Below are positions 1-9,603 of a stretch of DNA of 64,000 bases, one piece after another. The stretch covers positions 32,537,328-32,601,327 of the forward strand of contig NC_091146.1 in the NCBI RefSeq assembly GCF_041381155.1, written 5' to 3'. The stretch is from Argopecten irradians (taxonomy: Eukaryota; Mollusca; Bivalvia; Pectinida; Pectinidae). Under the pieces are notes generated by a model that searched no databases, was not told where the DNA came from, and saw only the letters and a list, made by a program, of their open reading frames with translations. Position 1 is the first letter of the stretch; each line of letters starts with the position of its first letter. The translations under genes and the position numbers were made by a program.

Positions 1-135
1 CGTCATCCTTTGTGTCCATAACCCTGAATAGACACCTCGGGAGAAGTCGGAGCCAGATCGGAAAATTATGCATACTCATACATCCGGGTATCATATGTTC
101 CCATAGCGACATCCATGCATCGAGACCAATCAGAT
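1..135 (-). CDS. Calexcitin-like B, coding exon 5 (partial)
   Basis: Acceptor CCTTCAG at 136-141. It encodes [20 protein letters not shown] and then [16 protein letters not shown], closely matching exon 5 of copy A. It is open to the window edge, in the middle of the EF-hand 3 loop. Confidence 0.88.
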
Positions 136-3100
136 CTGAAGGGAAAGATATGTGTCAAAATCATTATGATACAAAATAGCCAGTGAAGGTTGAGACACAG
201 GGACTTGGCAAGAGTTTCCAAATAACGGCCAATATAAATCTGTATATTTTCAAACAATCGCCATTCAGGGGGAGAAAAAATATATAATTTTAACTGTACA
301 GATATCTTTTCTGTATGCCTCTTGGCCATGCTAAGGTGCATGGGAACAAAAAACATATCTATGTAAAATCCATCTCGAACTTCTTGATACGACCCTTCGT
401 ACTTTGTTTTTTTTTTGTGTTCAATGTATCTAAGGATGGCCATGGGGCCGACTTATTGATAGTGTATTATATTTATATTGACTATTGGCTGGAAATTCGT
501 GTAAAGTCCCTAAAAGTGGAGACACTTCCATTCGTTTCATGCTGTCAGTAGTCATGGTTCGGACGGATGTTAATAGTGGGTCCAACGACCAGAACTTGGT
601 AACTACATTTGTATATATCCTAGTGCGTGCAAGTACAATGTACATGTACATGTACAGCCCTCAAGATGACCGACTGGTATAGAATAATCCGCATGGGCTA
701 CTTTGTTTTCATTCTGTGTCGTCTTGCCAAATATGTGCCAAGTCCCTATGATAGGAAAGCTAATAAATATACCAACACAAATCGCATCTGTTCAAATTGG
801 TTTGGTTAGGTTTGTTTAGTTAAACGTCCTATTAACAGCCAGGGTCATGTAAGGACGTGCCAGGTTTGTTGGTGGAGGAAAGCCGGAGTACCCGGAGAAA
901 AACCACCGAACAGCGGTCAGTACCTGGCAACTGCCCCACATGGGATTCGAACCCGCATCCCAGAGGTGGAGGGCTTGTGGTAATATGTCGGGACATCTTA
1001 ACCACTTGACCACCGTGGCCCCCGTTCTGTTCAAATTTCGCTATTTTATCGATATTTTACATTTTTTGACGGGAAAGCACGCATATAGAAATCAAGAAGT
1101 GTACAAAATATCGATAAAAAAACTTTCAAATTTCGCTATTTAATCGATATTTTGTACACTTCTTGATTTCTATGCGCGTGCTTTCCCGTGAACTTACCTG
1201 ATTTAATGTCTGTTTTTTCGTGTAACACCTCGAAGAACGTCGTATGTACTTCATATAGTTCAGTCGCTGCTGCCGAGTTCTTCTCCCATCCCGTGTAGTC
1301 TAGGATTTTCTAAAACAAAATAAACAGTTTATCTTTTTTATGTTGTTTGAATTGTATGTGCTTTTTAGGTTATTTTATGCTCTTCATATTTAGAGGAAGT
1401 AAAGAAATGATATTAATAATTAATAGTGGAGGAAAACCGGAGTAGCCGGAGAAAAACCACCGACCAGCGGTCAGTACCTGGCAACTACCTCATATTTGGA
1501 GGAAGTAAAGAAATGATACTAATAATTAATAGTGGAGGAAAACCGGAGTAGCCGGAGAAAAACCACCGACCAGCGGTCAGTACCTGGCAACTACCTCATA
1601 TTTGGAGGAAGTAAAGAAATGATACTAATAATTAATAGTGGAAGAAAACCGGAGTAGCCGGAGAAAAACCACCGACCAGCGGTCAGTACCTGGCAACTAC
1701 CTCATATTTGGAGGAAGTAAAGAAATGATACTAATAATTAATAGTGGAAGAAAACCGGAGTAGCCGGAGAAAAACCACCGACCAGCGGTCAGTACCTGGC
1801 AACTACCTCAAATAATACATTGTGATTGACATTATGACTGTGTTGCTTTTTGATTTACTATGAGATACAATGTAGTCCAGGGGCGGTTATGACGTCAGTG
1901 ATAGTATCCCCTGGAGTATCAAGGATGGTTATGTATTTACCTTGAATAGAAGTGGAAGGTCTTTCTTCATCAAGTACCCATCGCCATCGACATCTGTTAT
2001 TAAACGGAAAATAAATAATCAATTGTTTGTGAAAATATAGCTGTCAAACTAGTGCTCGAACCCGGTTACTGGCCTTCGAACACGCTTTGGGTACCGATCA
2101 CGATCTTGTCACCAATGATCGGCCCAGTCCAATCCCGTTACACTCCTCCGTCCATTCTCAAAGTTTGATATCAGTTTTTTTAGATTACGTCCTATTAACA
2201 GTCAGAGTTATGTAAGGACGTCGTGTCAGGTTTGTTGGTGGAGAAAAGCCGGAGTACGCGGAGAAAAACCACTGTACAGTTGTCAGTACCTGAAAACTGC
2301 CTCATGTGAGATTCGAACACGCGACCCAGGGTGGCTCGAGGGATTATGGTAACATATACGGTAAGCATTCCGAGGCCCTCAAAGACATGCACGGCCCTTA
2401 AATACTAAGCCGAAGGTATTTGCTGGGCGCCAGACTGTAGTGGCCTGACCAGGATTCGAGCACGGGACCTCCGAATTCGGATGCGCGTACCCTGTCATTT
2501 GAGCTATGCAATTACAACATCTTCGAGTATTTCTGGCAATCTTCGGAAATATCTATTTCCTAAATTATAAGGTTGCCGACATCTGACCCTACAAAAAATT
2601 ACGATGATTAAGTAAATTTATTTGAGATCGCAACATGTCGGAGAAATTCCCGGCAATCTTCGGATATTTCCGAGTATTGCCGGAAATTCAACGGTGGCGA
2701 GATTGGAAACATCCATGCTCCAGCCCCGATATTCTTGCTTATGAATGATATCATTATGATAATGCCAGGGTATCATATCAAAAAGGTTCAAGATGGATTT
2801 CACCTAGCTTTTTTGTACCTGAAGGTGGCCCAGAGGCCGAAAATTTACATATATACTGTTTGAATTTTATGTAAATATTCTCCCTCTAGAGGATAAGTAT
2901 TTGAAAATTTGTGATATAATAAACTGATAGAAGAAATTGACCGTTGTTCATTATCTACTACGTGGTCTCCGTTTGTTATGTAACCCTGGTCAATACTCGC
3001 CGCAATATTATATAGACCGCTCGGCTAGCTATATACATTTGTGTATATATATATATAGAGAGAGAGAGAGGCCTTGTCTTTAGCTCCATCGTTTGAGCGT

Positions 3101-6025
3101 GCGTCAGACTAGCTAATAATCCAGAGGTTTCTAGTTCAATACCTGGCGGCAGATTGGTATAGAAACATGTAGTCCGCTAAACCTGCCTATATTAATATTT
3201 TTTAAATATATTTTTTTTGTCTAATATATAAATCAGTTTTTTTAAAAGCCTAATAATAATATAGGCAAGTTAAGAGGACTAAGAAACATGGTGTTGGGGA
3301 CTGAAGAAATTTCCACTAAATTCCACATATAAAGTTGTAGTCTAGTAACTACTAAAGGGGGTTTCCCCTGTTTAAAGATGCTCCACCGCTGACAAATAGT
3401 ATTTTTTCACTATCAAAAACAGTAGCAGACGATTCAGTATTTTTCTTCAGTTACAAAAGTTACTTACATTACACCATTACCAACATCGAGAAGTTTCAAC
3501 TTCTAATTTTACTTCAAGTAAAAGATATGAAAAATAATTAATTGCATCCCGAAAAAATTCCATGGCACTATATCCTATATGGAATGAAGTACCGATTGCG
3601 CCTGCACCAAAGGCAAAATAATCTTTTTTATTTTTGTTTATTTTTTTTTGTTAATTAGACATATATATACACTATTAAACGCCAATTATTGTTCAAATGA
3701 TGAATATCATTTATTCTCTGTCGGCGGTGGAGCATCTTTAATAAAAGTGATATTTTGTATGCTTATATATCACGTCTTTGGTGTACTTGAACATAGCTAA
3801 ATAAATACTTGATAAAAAGTGTGTACACATATCGGGCCTAATATGAGGTGTTACTGTTAACTAGTAGATAGTTTTGTTGCTTGCAAATTTTGATAAAATG
3901 TGTATGTCACCAAATAAACATGTCACTTTGATTACACTGTTATCATTGTAGGTATGTTTAAGTACACCTAAGAAATGCTAGGCGTTGAATACATTGTAAA
4001 TCTTCGGTGCTGGGGTCTGGCGAGACTCGGGGCTTCTTATGTATTCGGAAACACGTAAATTTGGCAAATTGGCTGAGGGCGAGTTCACAGGTGTATGAGA
4101 ATTAGTTAGAGTTCACAGGTGTATGAGAATTAGTTAGAGTTCACAGGTGTATGAGAATTAGTTAGAGTTCACAGGTGTATGAGAATTAGTTAGAGTTCAC
4201 AGGTGTATGAGAATTAGTTAGAGTTCACAGGTGTATGAGAATTAGTTAAGAGTTCACAGGTGTATGAGAATTAGAGTTCACAGGTGTATGAGAATTAGTT
4301 AAGAGTTCACAGGTGTATGAGGTGTATGAGAAAGTTAGTTATAGTTAGAGTTCACAGGTGTATGAGAATTAGTTAGAGTTCACAGGTGTATGAGAATTAG
4401 TTAGAGTTCACAGGTGTATGAGAATTAGTTAAGAGTTCGCAGGTGTATGAGAATTAGTTAAGAGTTCACAGGTGTATGAGAATTAGTTAAGAGTTCACAG
4501 GTGTATGAGAATTAGTTAGAGTTCACAGTGTGTATGAGAATTAGTTCGAGTTCACAGGTGTATGAGAATTAGTTAGAGTTCACAGGTGTATGAGAATTAG
4601 TTAGAGTTCACAGGTGTATGAGAATTAGTTACAGTTTTTATCAATTTGGACCAACTAGAGTGTCTATAGTCCATTTTAGACGTTTTAGTGGTCTAGCCGT
4701 CAAAATTCGGTCAAATTCGTATCCTACATAGTACGATATATTTAGACTCCTAAAACGTCTAAATATGGTCTATGGTCGCTCAGATATACGTGGGTCCAAA
4801 TTGATATAAACTGTAACATATTCTCATACCCCTGTGGCTGATTTCAGGACGAAGTAAAGCCAGGACCGAGTTATCAAAGTCAGCCATTTAGTCGTGTACA
4901 TTATAAGTTTATATTGTCGTCGGACGGCGCCGCTCGACCGAACGCTGCGGTCAGCCGTAAAATTGTGTCAAGGTTAACGTTCTCCCATCGGTCAATAAAC
5001 GGTATAGTATGTAGGGACACAGGTCAGCTAAACGTGTGTCGGACAAAACTAATACACAACACATCGTCTAATAAGGCAGTCTATTATATATCAGTCATAT
5101 ACAGAAGAAGAAATATTATTTTTGTTATGTGAAATTGAGCTTGTTGGTGTCCAATTCTTAATTTTTCGTTGCTACACGAAGTTGAATTTTGCGAGCTGTA
5201 TTTCTATTGTGAACACTGAATAAACGTAATAAAGCCTACCCGTCTTTTGTTTATGACGTGAACAGTAAATAAATGTTAATCAAACCTGTCCCAGTCAACA
5301 AATACGCGCATGTTATATGTTTATATAAACAAACTATACGCTACGGGGTCAAAAGTTCAACGGTAACTGTTAAGTATCGTGAAGCATGTGTCACTTTCCC
5401 GTACATGGTACAGCAGATATGTAACTTTAATAAAACTTTCCAGATTTCCCTCGCTGAGTAACATAACTAACAAAATAACAATTATAATAATTAATAATGT
5501 ATAATAATCATAATGAACCATTACTTACCAAAGAATTTGAAGTAGTACTCTAGTTTCTCTCTTTGAAATGGCGACAGAACAGTGGAACCCCGTTCTGCAA
5601 GTACAAGATAAATTCTGTATATTATTCATAGTGATTTGTGTCCTTTCAACACCAAAGTTCCCGGGGAATTCACCAGACCAACACCTTTATAGTTGACATA
5701 GAGATCATATCAGAAACAAACATCAACAGTTCCGATAGAAATAAACATCGGATAGGAAGTTCTTATATATATACACCAATTCCAATACAAATCGACATCC
5801 AAATATGGAAATGAGCATCAGCAGTTCTAGTAAAAGTCGACATCTTGATTTGCATCACGTGTCGCAAATCTACTCCATTCTTTGAAATACGACAGGTGAT
5901 GATATCGTCCTTTCTATCCTGCATCACAAAGCCATGTATACGTGTACATGTATAATTAGTTATGTAGTTTAATAAAGAAAAGAAAAAAAACTATACTTAC
6001 GCACTGAAGGCGTTTCAATTCTCAT
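1..6025 (-). CDS. Calexcitin-like EF-hand calcium-binding protein, copy B (3' end missing)
   Basis: Five coding exons join in phase: 6001-6025, 5529-5594, 1941-1993, 1198-1309 and 1-135, the last cut by the window edge. The product resembles squid calexcitin, a cytosolic calcium sensor of the sarcoplasmic calcium-binding group. The start at 6025 has A at -3 and opens [11 protein letters not shown]-hand 1 is a canonical loop ([12 protein letters not shown]), built across the exon 2/3 junction. A helical middle region follows, with LDYTGW and then [11 protein letters not shown], and the third EF-hand begins (RVMDTKDD) where the window ends. The paralogue at 9361-19956 shares all intron phases and two exon lengths (53 and 112 nt). 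A 34-bp tandem array starts about 355 bp upstream of the ATG. Family assignment is by recalled similarity; the exon joins are seen in the sequence. Confidence 0.85.
801..1023 (-). repeat. tRNA-derived SINE-like element
   Basis: Read on the minus strand it opens with a tRNA-like part (box A-like TGGTCAAGTGGTTAAGATG, box B GGTTCGAATCCC). A unique tail follows that includes CCAGGTACTGACCGC and ends in TTAACTAAACAAACC. Related copies are at 2176-2391 and 46500-46733, and fragments at 1385-1809, 14820-14885, 38400-38470 and 48960-49075. Confidence 0.8.
1069..1189. repeat. Long hairpin (inverted repeat)
   Basis: Arms 1069-1116 and 1143-1189 are almost perfect reverse complements (GGGAAAGCACGC...ATCGAT against ATCGAT...GCGTGCTTTCCC) around a spacer of about 26 bp. 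An additional direct repeat of CAAATTTCGCTATTT occurs at 1031 and 1127. Confidence 0.85.
1198..1309 (-). CDS. Calexcitin-like B, coding exon 4
   Basis: 112 nt between TTTTAG and GTAAGT, starting [12 protein letters not shown] and ending EKTDIKS plus one base. Length and phases equal exon 4 of copy A. Confidence 0.88.
1385..1809. repeat. 106-bp tandem repeat, four copies, containing SINE sequence
   Basis: The junction CATATTTGGAGGAAGTAAAG recurs every 106 bp (1491, 1597, 1703). Most of each unit is the inner part of the SINE at 801-1023 (GCCGGAGAAAAACCACCGAC). It lies in intron 3 of calexcitin-like B. Confidence 0.9.
1868..1928. mobile_element. Fragment of CTCGATACTCCAGGGG-ended element
   Basis: It carries GTCCAGGGGCGGTTATGACG and CCCCTGGAGTATCAAGG, one end of the family described at 10847-11101. 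It stops about 7 bp from the donor hexamer of exon 3 of calexcitin-like B. Confidence 0.7.
1941..1993 (-). CDS. Calexcitin-like B, coding exon 3 (EF-hand 1 loop)
   Basis: 53 nt between AACAG and GTAAAT. It encodes the loop [11 protein letters not shown] and exit helix LPLLFK. A fragment of an interspersed element ends about 10 bp beyond the donor. Confidence 0.88.
2176..2391 (-). repeat. Diverged SINE-like copy
   Basis: It has the same order of blocks as 801-1023: ACGTCCTATTAACAGTC, GTAAGGACG, GGAGAAAAACCACTG, GTCAGTACCTG, GATTCGAACACGCG. Confidence 0.75.
2405..2515 (-). repeat. Second tRNA-like SINE head
   Basis: On the minus strand it reads GCATAGCTCAAATGACAGG, then GTGCTCGAATCCTGG, resembling box A and box B of a different tRNA-derived SINE. 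No complete tRNA fold is claimed. Confidence 0.45.
3075..3282. repeat. tRNA-like head plus palindromic element
   Basis: 3078-3155 resembles a tRNA-derived SINE head (GTTTGAGCGTGCG, GGTTTCTAGTTCAATACC). From about 3172 to 3282 there is a palindromic element whose ends read GTCCGCTAAACCTGCC and GGCAAGTTAAGAGGAC. A second copy of the palindromic part is at 33246-33364. Confidence 0.6.
3373..3741. mobile_element. Short inverted-repeat element (GATGCTCCACCGC ends)
   Basis: Left end AAAGATGCTCCACCGCTGAC and right end CGGCGGTGGAGCATCTTTA are inverted copies. The interior has CATCCCGAAAAAATTCCATG and a purine/pyrimidine-rich tract. Related sequences occur at 25236-25582, 34430-34590 and 38680-39060. 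No coding capacity, so non-autonomous. Confidence 0.75.
4085..4640. repeat. 28-bp minisatellite, about 19 copies
   Basis: The unit is GAGTTCACAGGTG plus TATGAGAATTAGTTA, with some units shortened or changed. It is an amplified form of the left end of the element at 4612-4845. Confidence 0.92.
4612..4845. mobile_element. Short inverted-repeat element whose left end seeds the minisatellite
   Basis: Left end CACAGGTGTATGAGAATTAG, then TATCAATTTGGACC. The right end is the inverse, GGTCCAAATTGATATAAACT, then ATTCTCATACCCCTGTGG. A related copy lies at 33795-34080. Confidence 0.8.
5529..5594 (-). CDS. Calexcitin-like B, coding exon 2
   Basis: Acceptor TTGCAG and donor GTAAGT. It encodes [16 protein letters not shown], the entering helix of EF-hand 1, and leaves in phase 1 so that G+AT makes the first loop aspartate. 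Confidence 0.85.
6001..6025 (-). CDS. Calexcitin-like B, coding exon 1
   Basis: ATG at 6025-6023, eight codons plus one base, then donor GTAAGT just below 6001. It exits in phase 1 and joins exon 2 to give codon CAA. Confidence 0.75.
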
Positions 6026-6379
6026 GTTTTCGAATACGTCGGTTTACTCTCATTAACACACTGCACTGTTGTGTTGGTCACTCGCTGGTCTATCTCTCAC
6101 CACTGTCCAGCCGGATTGTTTACTATCGCCCGGCCTCACCAGCCTTGACCTCTACTTGTACTGAACTGTGATTGATTGACGTTTCGGATTACAGCGGTGG
6201 AGCGTAGAAAAGGACACCAACACATTATAGAAAGCAGTGTGTACAGTGCAGGTTAGACGTACACAGATAATATATTCAAACAGTATTTTAACTGACACTT
6301 TTATCATTTAAAAGTCCCGTCGTCACATTATTTGGCATTAAACGAGATAAATGATCCTTGTTCTATGCGTGAAGGCCAT

Positions 6380-8565
6380 ATAGTTGTGTTTTGTTGTCTA
6401 ACAATAAAGTCATAGTTGTGATTTGCTATCTTTGACAATAAGGTCATAGTTGTGTTTTGGTATCTTTGACCATAAGGTCATAGTTGTGATTTGGTATCTT
6501 TGACAATAAGGTCATAGTTGTGTTTTGTTGTCTCTAACAATAAGGTCATAGTTGTGTTTTGTTGTCTCTAACAATAAGGTCATAGTTGTGATTTGTTATC
6601 TTTGACAATAAGGTCATAGTTGTGATTTGCTATCTTTGACAATAAGGTCATAGTTGTGTTTTGTTGTCTCTAACAATAAGGTCATAGTTGTGTTTTGTTG
6701 TCTCTAACAATAAGGTCATAGTTGTGTTTTGTTGTCTCTAACAATAAGGTCATAGTTGTGATTTGCTATCTTTGACAATAAGGTCATAGTTGTGTTTTGT
6801 TGTCTCTAACAATAAGGTCATAGTTGTGTTTTGTTGTCTCTAACAATAAGGTCATAGTTGTGATTTGCTATAGTTGTGATTTGCTATCTTTGACAATAAG
6901 GTCATAGTTGTGTTTTGTTGTCTCTAACAATAAGGTCATAGTTGTGTTTTGTTGTCTCTAACAATAAGGTCATAGTTGTGATTTGCTATCTTTGACAATA
7001 AGGTCATAGTTGTGTTTTGTTGTCTCTAACAATAAGGTCATAGTTGTGTTTTGTTGTCTCTAACAATAAGGTCATAGTTGTGTTTTGTTGTCTCTAACAA
7101 TAAGGTCATAGTTGTGTTTTGTTGTCTCTAACAATAAGGTCATAGTTGTGTTTTGTTGTCTCTCTTTGACCATAAGGTCATAGTTTGTGTTTTGTTGTCT
7201 CTAAAAAAAAAGGTCATAGTTGTGATTTGCTATCTTTGACAATAAGGTCATAGTTGTGTTTTGTTGTCTCTAACAATAAGGTCATAGTTGTGTTTTGTTG
7301 TCTCTAACAATAAGGTCATAGTTGTGTTTTGTTGTCTCTAACAATAAGGTCATAGTTGTGATTTGCTATCTTTGACAATAAGGTCATAGTTGTGTTTTGT
7401 TGTCTCTAACAATAAGGTCATAGTTGTGTTTTGTTGTCTCTAACAATAAGGTCATAGTTGTGTTTTGTTGTCTCTAACAATAAGGTCATAGTTGTGTTTT
7501 GTTGTCTCTAACAATAAGGTCATAGTTGTGTTTTGTTGTCTCTAACAATAAGGTCATAGTTGTGTTTTGTTGTCTCTAACAATAAGGTCATAGTTGTGAT
7601 TTGCTATCTTTGACAATAAGGTCATAGTTGTGTTTTGTTGTCTCTAACAATAAGGTCATAGTTGTGTTTTGTTGTCTCTAACAATAAGGTCATAGTTGTG
7701 TTTTGTTGTCTCTAACAATAAGGTCATAGTTGTGATTTGCTATCTTTGACAATAAGGTCATAGTTGTGTTTTGTTGTCTCTAACAATAAGGTCATAGTTG
7801 TGTTTTGTTGTCTCTAACAATAAGGTCATAGTTGTGTTTTGTTGTCTCTAACAATAAGGTAGCATAGTTGTGTTTTGTTGTCTCTAACAATAAGGTCATA
7901 GTTGTGTTTTGTTGTCTCTAACAATAAGGTCATAGTTGTGTTTTGTTGTCTCTAACAATAAGGTCATAGTTGTGATTAGCTATCTTTGACCATAAGGTCA
8001 TAGTTGTGTTTTGTTGTCTCTAACAATAAGGTCATAGTTGTGATTTGCTATCTTTGACAATAAGGTCATAGTTGTGTTTTGTTGTCTCTAACAATAAGGT
8101 CATAGTTGTGTTTTGTTGTCTCTAACAATAAGGTCATAGTTGTGTTTTGTTGTCTCTAACAATAAGGTCATAGTTGTGATTTGCTATCTTTGACAATAAG
8201 GTGTTTTGTTGTCTCTAACAATAAGGTCATAGTTGTGTTTTGTTGTCTCTAACAATAAGGTCATAGTTGTGTTTTGTTGTCTCTAACAATAAGGTCATAG
8301 TTGTGATTTGCTATCTTTGACAATAAGGTCATAGTTGTGTTTTGTTGTCTCTAACAATAAGGTCATAGTTGTCTCTAACAATAAGGTCATAGTTGTGTTT
8401 TGTTGTCTCTAACAATAAGGTCATAGTTGTGTTTTGTTGTCTCTAACAATAAGGTCATAGTTGTGATTTGTTGTCTCTAACAATAAGGTCATAGTTGTGA
8501 TTTGGTATCTTTGAACATTAAGCCATAGTTGTGATTTGGTATCTATGACAATAAGTCATAGTTGT
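6380..8565. repeat. 34-bp two-type tandem array, about 63 units
   Basis: Two unit types share AATAAGGTCATAGTTGTG: one continues TTTTGTTGTCTCTAAC, the other ATTTGCTATCTTTGAC. They alternate irregularly, and a few units are truncated or joined out of register (near 6868, 7160, 8200, 8370). The array lies between the two calexcitin-like genes, starting about 355 bp upstream of the copy B ATG. Confidence 0.95.
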
Positions 8566-9360
8566 GTTTTTGGTATCTTTGGCAACAAGACCTTTGTTGT
8601 GTTTTGACATGGATGCGGTGTGTTGAGTGTGTCAAGGGTTTTAAACTTCATAAGTCAATGAACGTCAAGTCCTTTAATGGCGATATTTTTGACGTCAAAA
8701 CTGACAACGAAGTTGAGAACTATAGAACCCATGCAGTTTGTCATTTTCTGGCATGTACATGTACATTGTATCTTGAAACTGGCGTGTTAGTGCTGTATAT
8801 CGAACATTACCGAGAAAACCAAAATATTAAAATAAACCAATCAAAAGGCTTTATATCTACGTACGTAATATGCTTTAATACATTGTAACAGAAAAATGAT
8901 AAGATAAACAACAACAAAACTTAAAATATCAACAATGATTTGGTAGAATTTCTGGTCAAATGCGCATCAAATATTTGCATCAAGAGACTTGTTCCTTTTT
9001 AGCGTATATCTCGGTATGGATGCATATTTTAGATTTGAAACATTTGCTTAAAGACATCAAAAAACAACGTGAATTTAGTTCATTGCCTATCAACTGTCTA
9101 TTTTTATAATGTTCACTCCTTATACCAATAGTTACTGTTTCACTACTTCCTGTGTCAGCAAATCAGCGGAATTGTTCGGTACTTCTCGTGAACATTGTTA
9201 ACGGCAGATGCTTACGATTTCCGATGGAATAAAGTAATACAGAATGGCAGTTTATGACTCATGATTGGATCAAGTGACTCCAATACAGGAAAGACTGAAA
9301 ATCCACCATCTAACAATTTCCCCGACTGCTCAATGTCCATCTTGCTACGTCACGTCCGTT
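8566..9360. other. Intergenic stretch downstream of calexcitin-like A
   Basis: No gene or clear repeat seen. It should include the 3'UTR of calexcitin-like A (minus strand); no convincing AATAAA was identified on that strand. Confidence 0.5.
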
Positions 9361-9603
9361 CTATTCCTTCCGGTAAGAGACCATCGGGGATCTGATTGCA
9401 TCTGTTGTTCTCAGAAGTATTTTTGGAGTGATTTCGATAATGGGTTCTTCCTTTGACGGCCAGGAAATAAGTCCAGTTTTCTCCTCGGCAGAATGTTTGA
9501 AGCAGCCAAAAATATGGCGACCTGGTCCGTATTTCGTCCGTCCCAAAAGGAAGTTAGCGAACATCTGTTCATAACCTTCCAGAGTCAAAGGATATCGTCC
9601 ATA
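9361..9603 (-). CDS. Calexcitin-like A, coding exon 6 (C-terminus and stop)
   Basis: Acceptor TTTCAG. It starts YGRYPLTLEGYEQMFANF, the degenerate EF-hand 4, then RTKYGPGRHIFGCF, a tail extension, and a stop at 9361-9363. Confidence 0.88.
   Translation of the reverse strand, partial: YGRYPLTLEGYEQMFANFLLGRTKYGPGRHIFGCFKHSAEEKTGLISWPSKEEPIIEITPKILLRTTDAIRSPMVSYRKE

Noticed and set aside
66..443. 125-codon open frame on the minus strand
   Set aside because: It runs across the acceptor at 136-141 in a different frame from the calexcitin-like exon.
801..1023. True tRNA gene on the minus strand
   Set aside because: Box A and B-like motifs are present, but the sequence continues into a SINE body with several copies in the window, and no acceptor stem can be closed.
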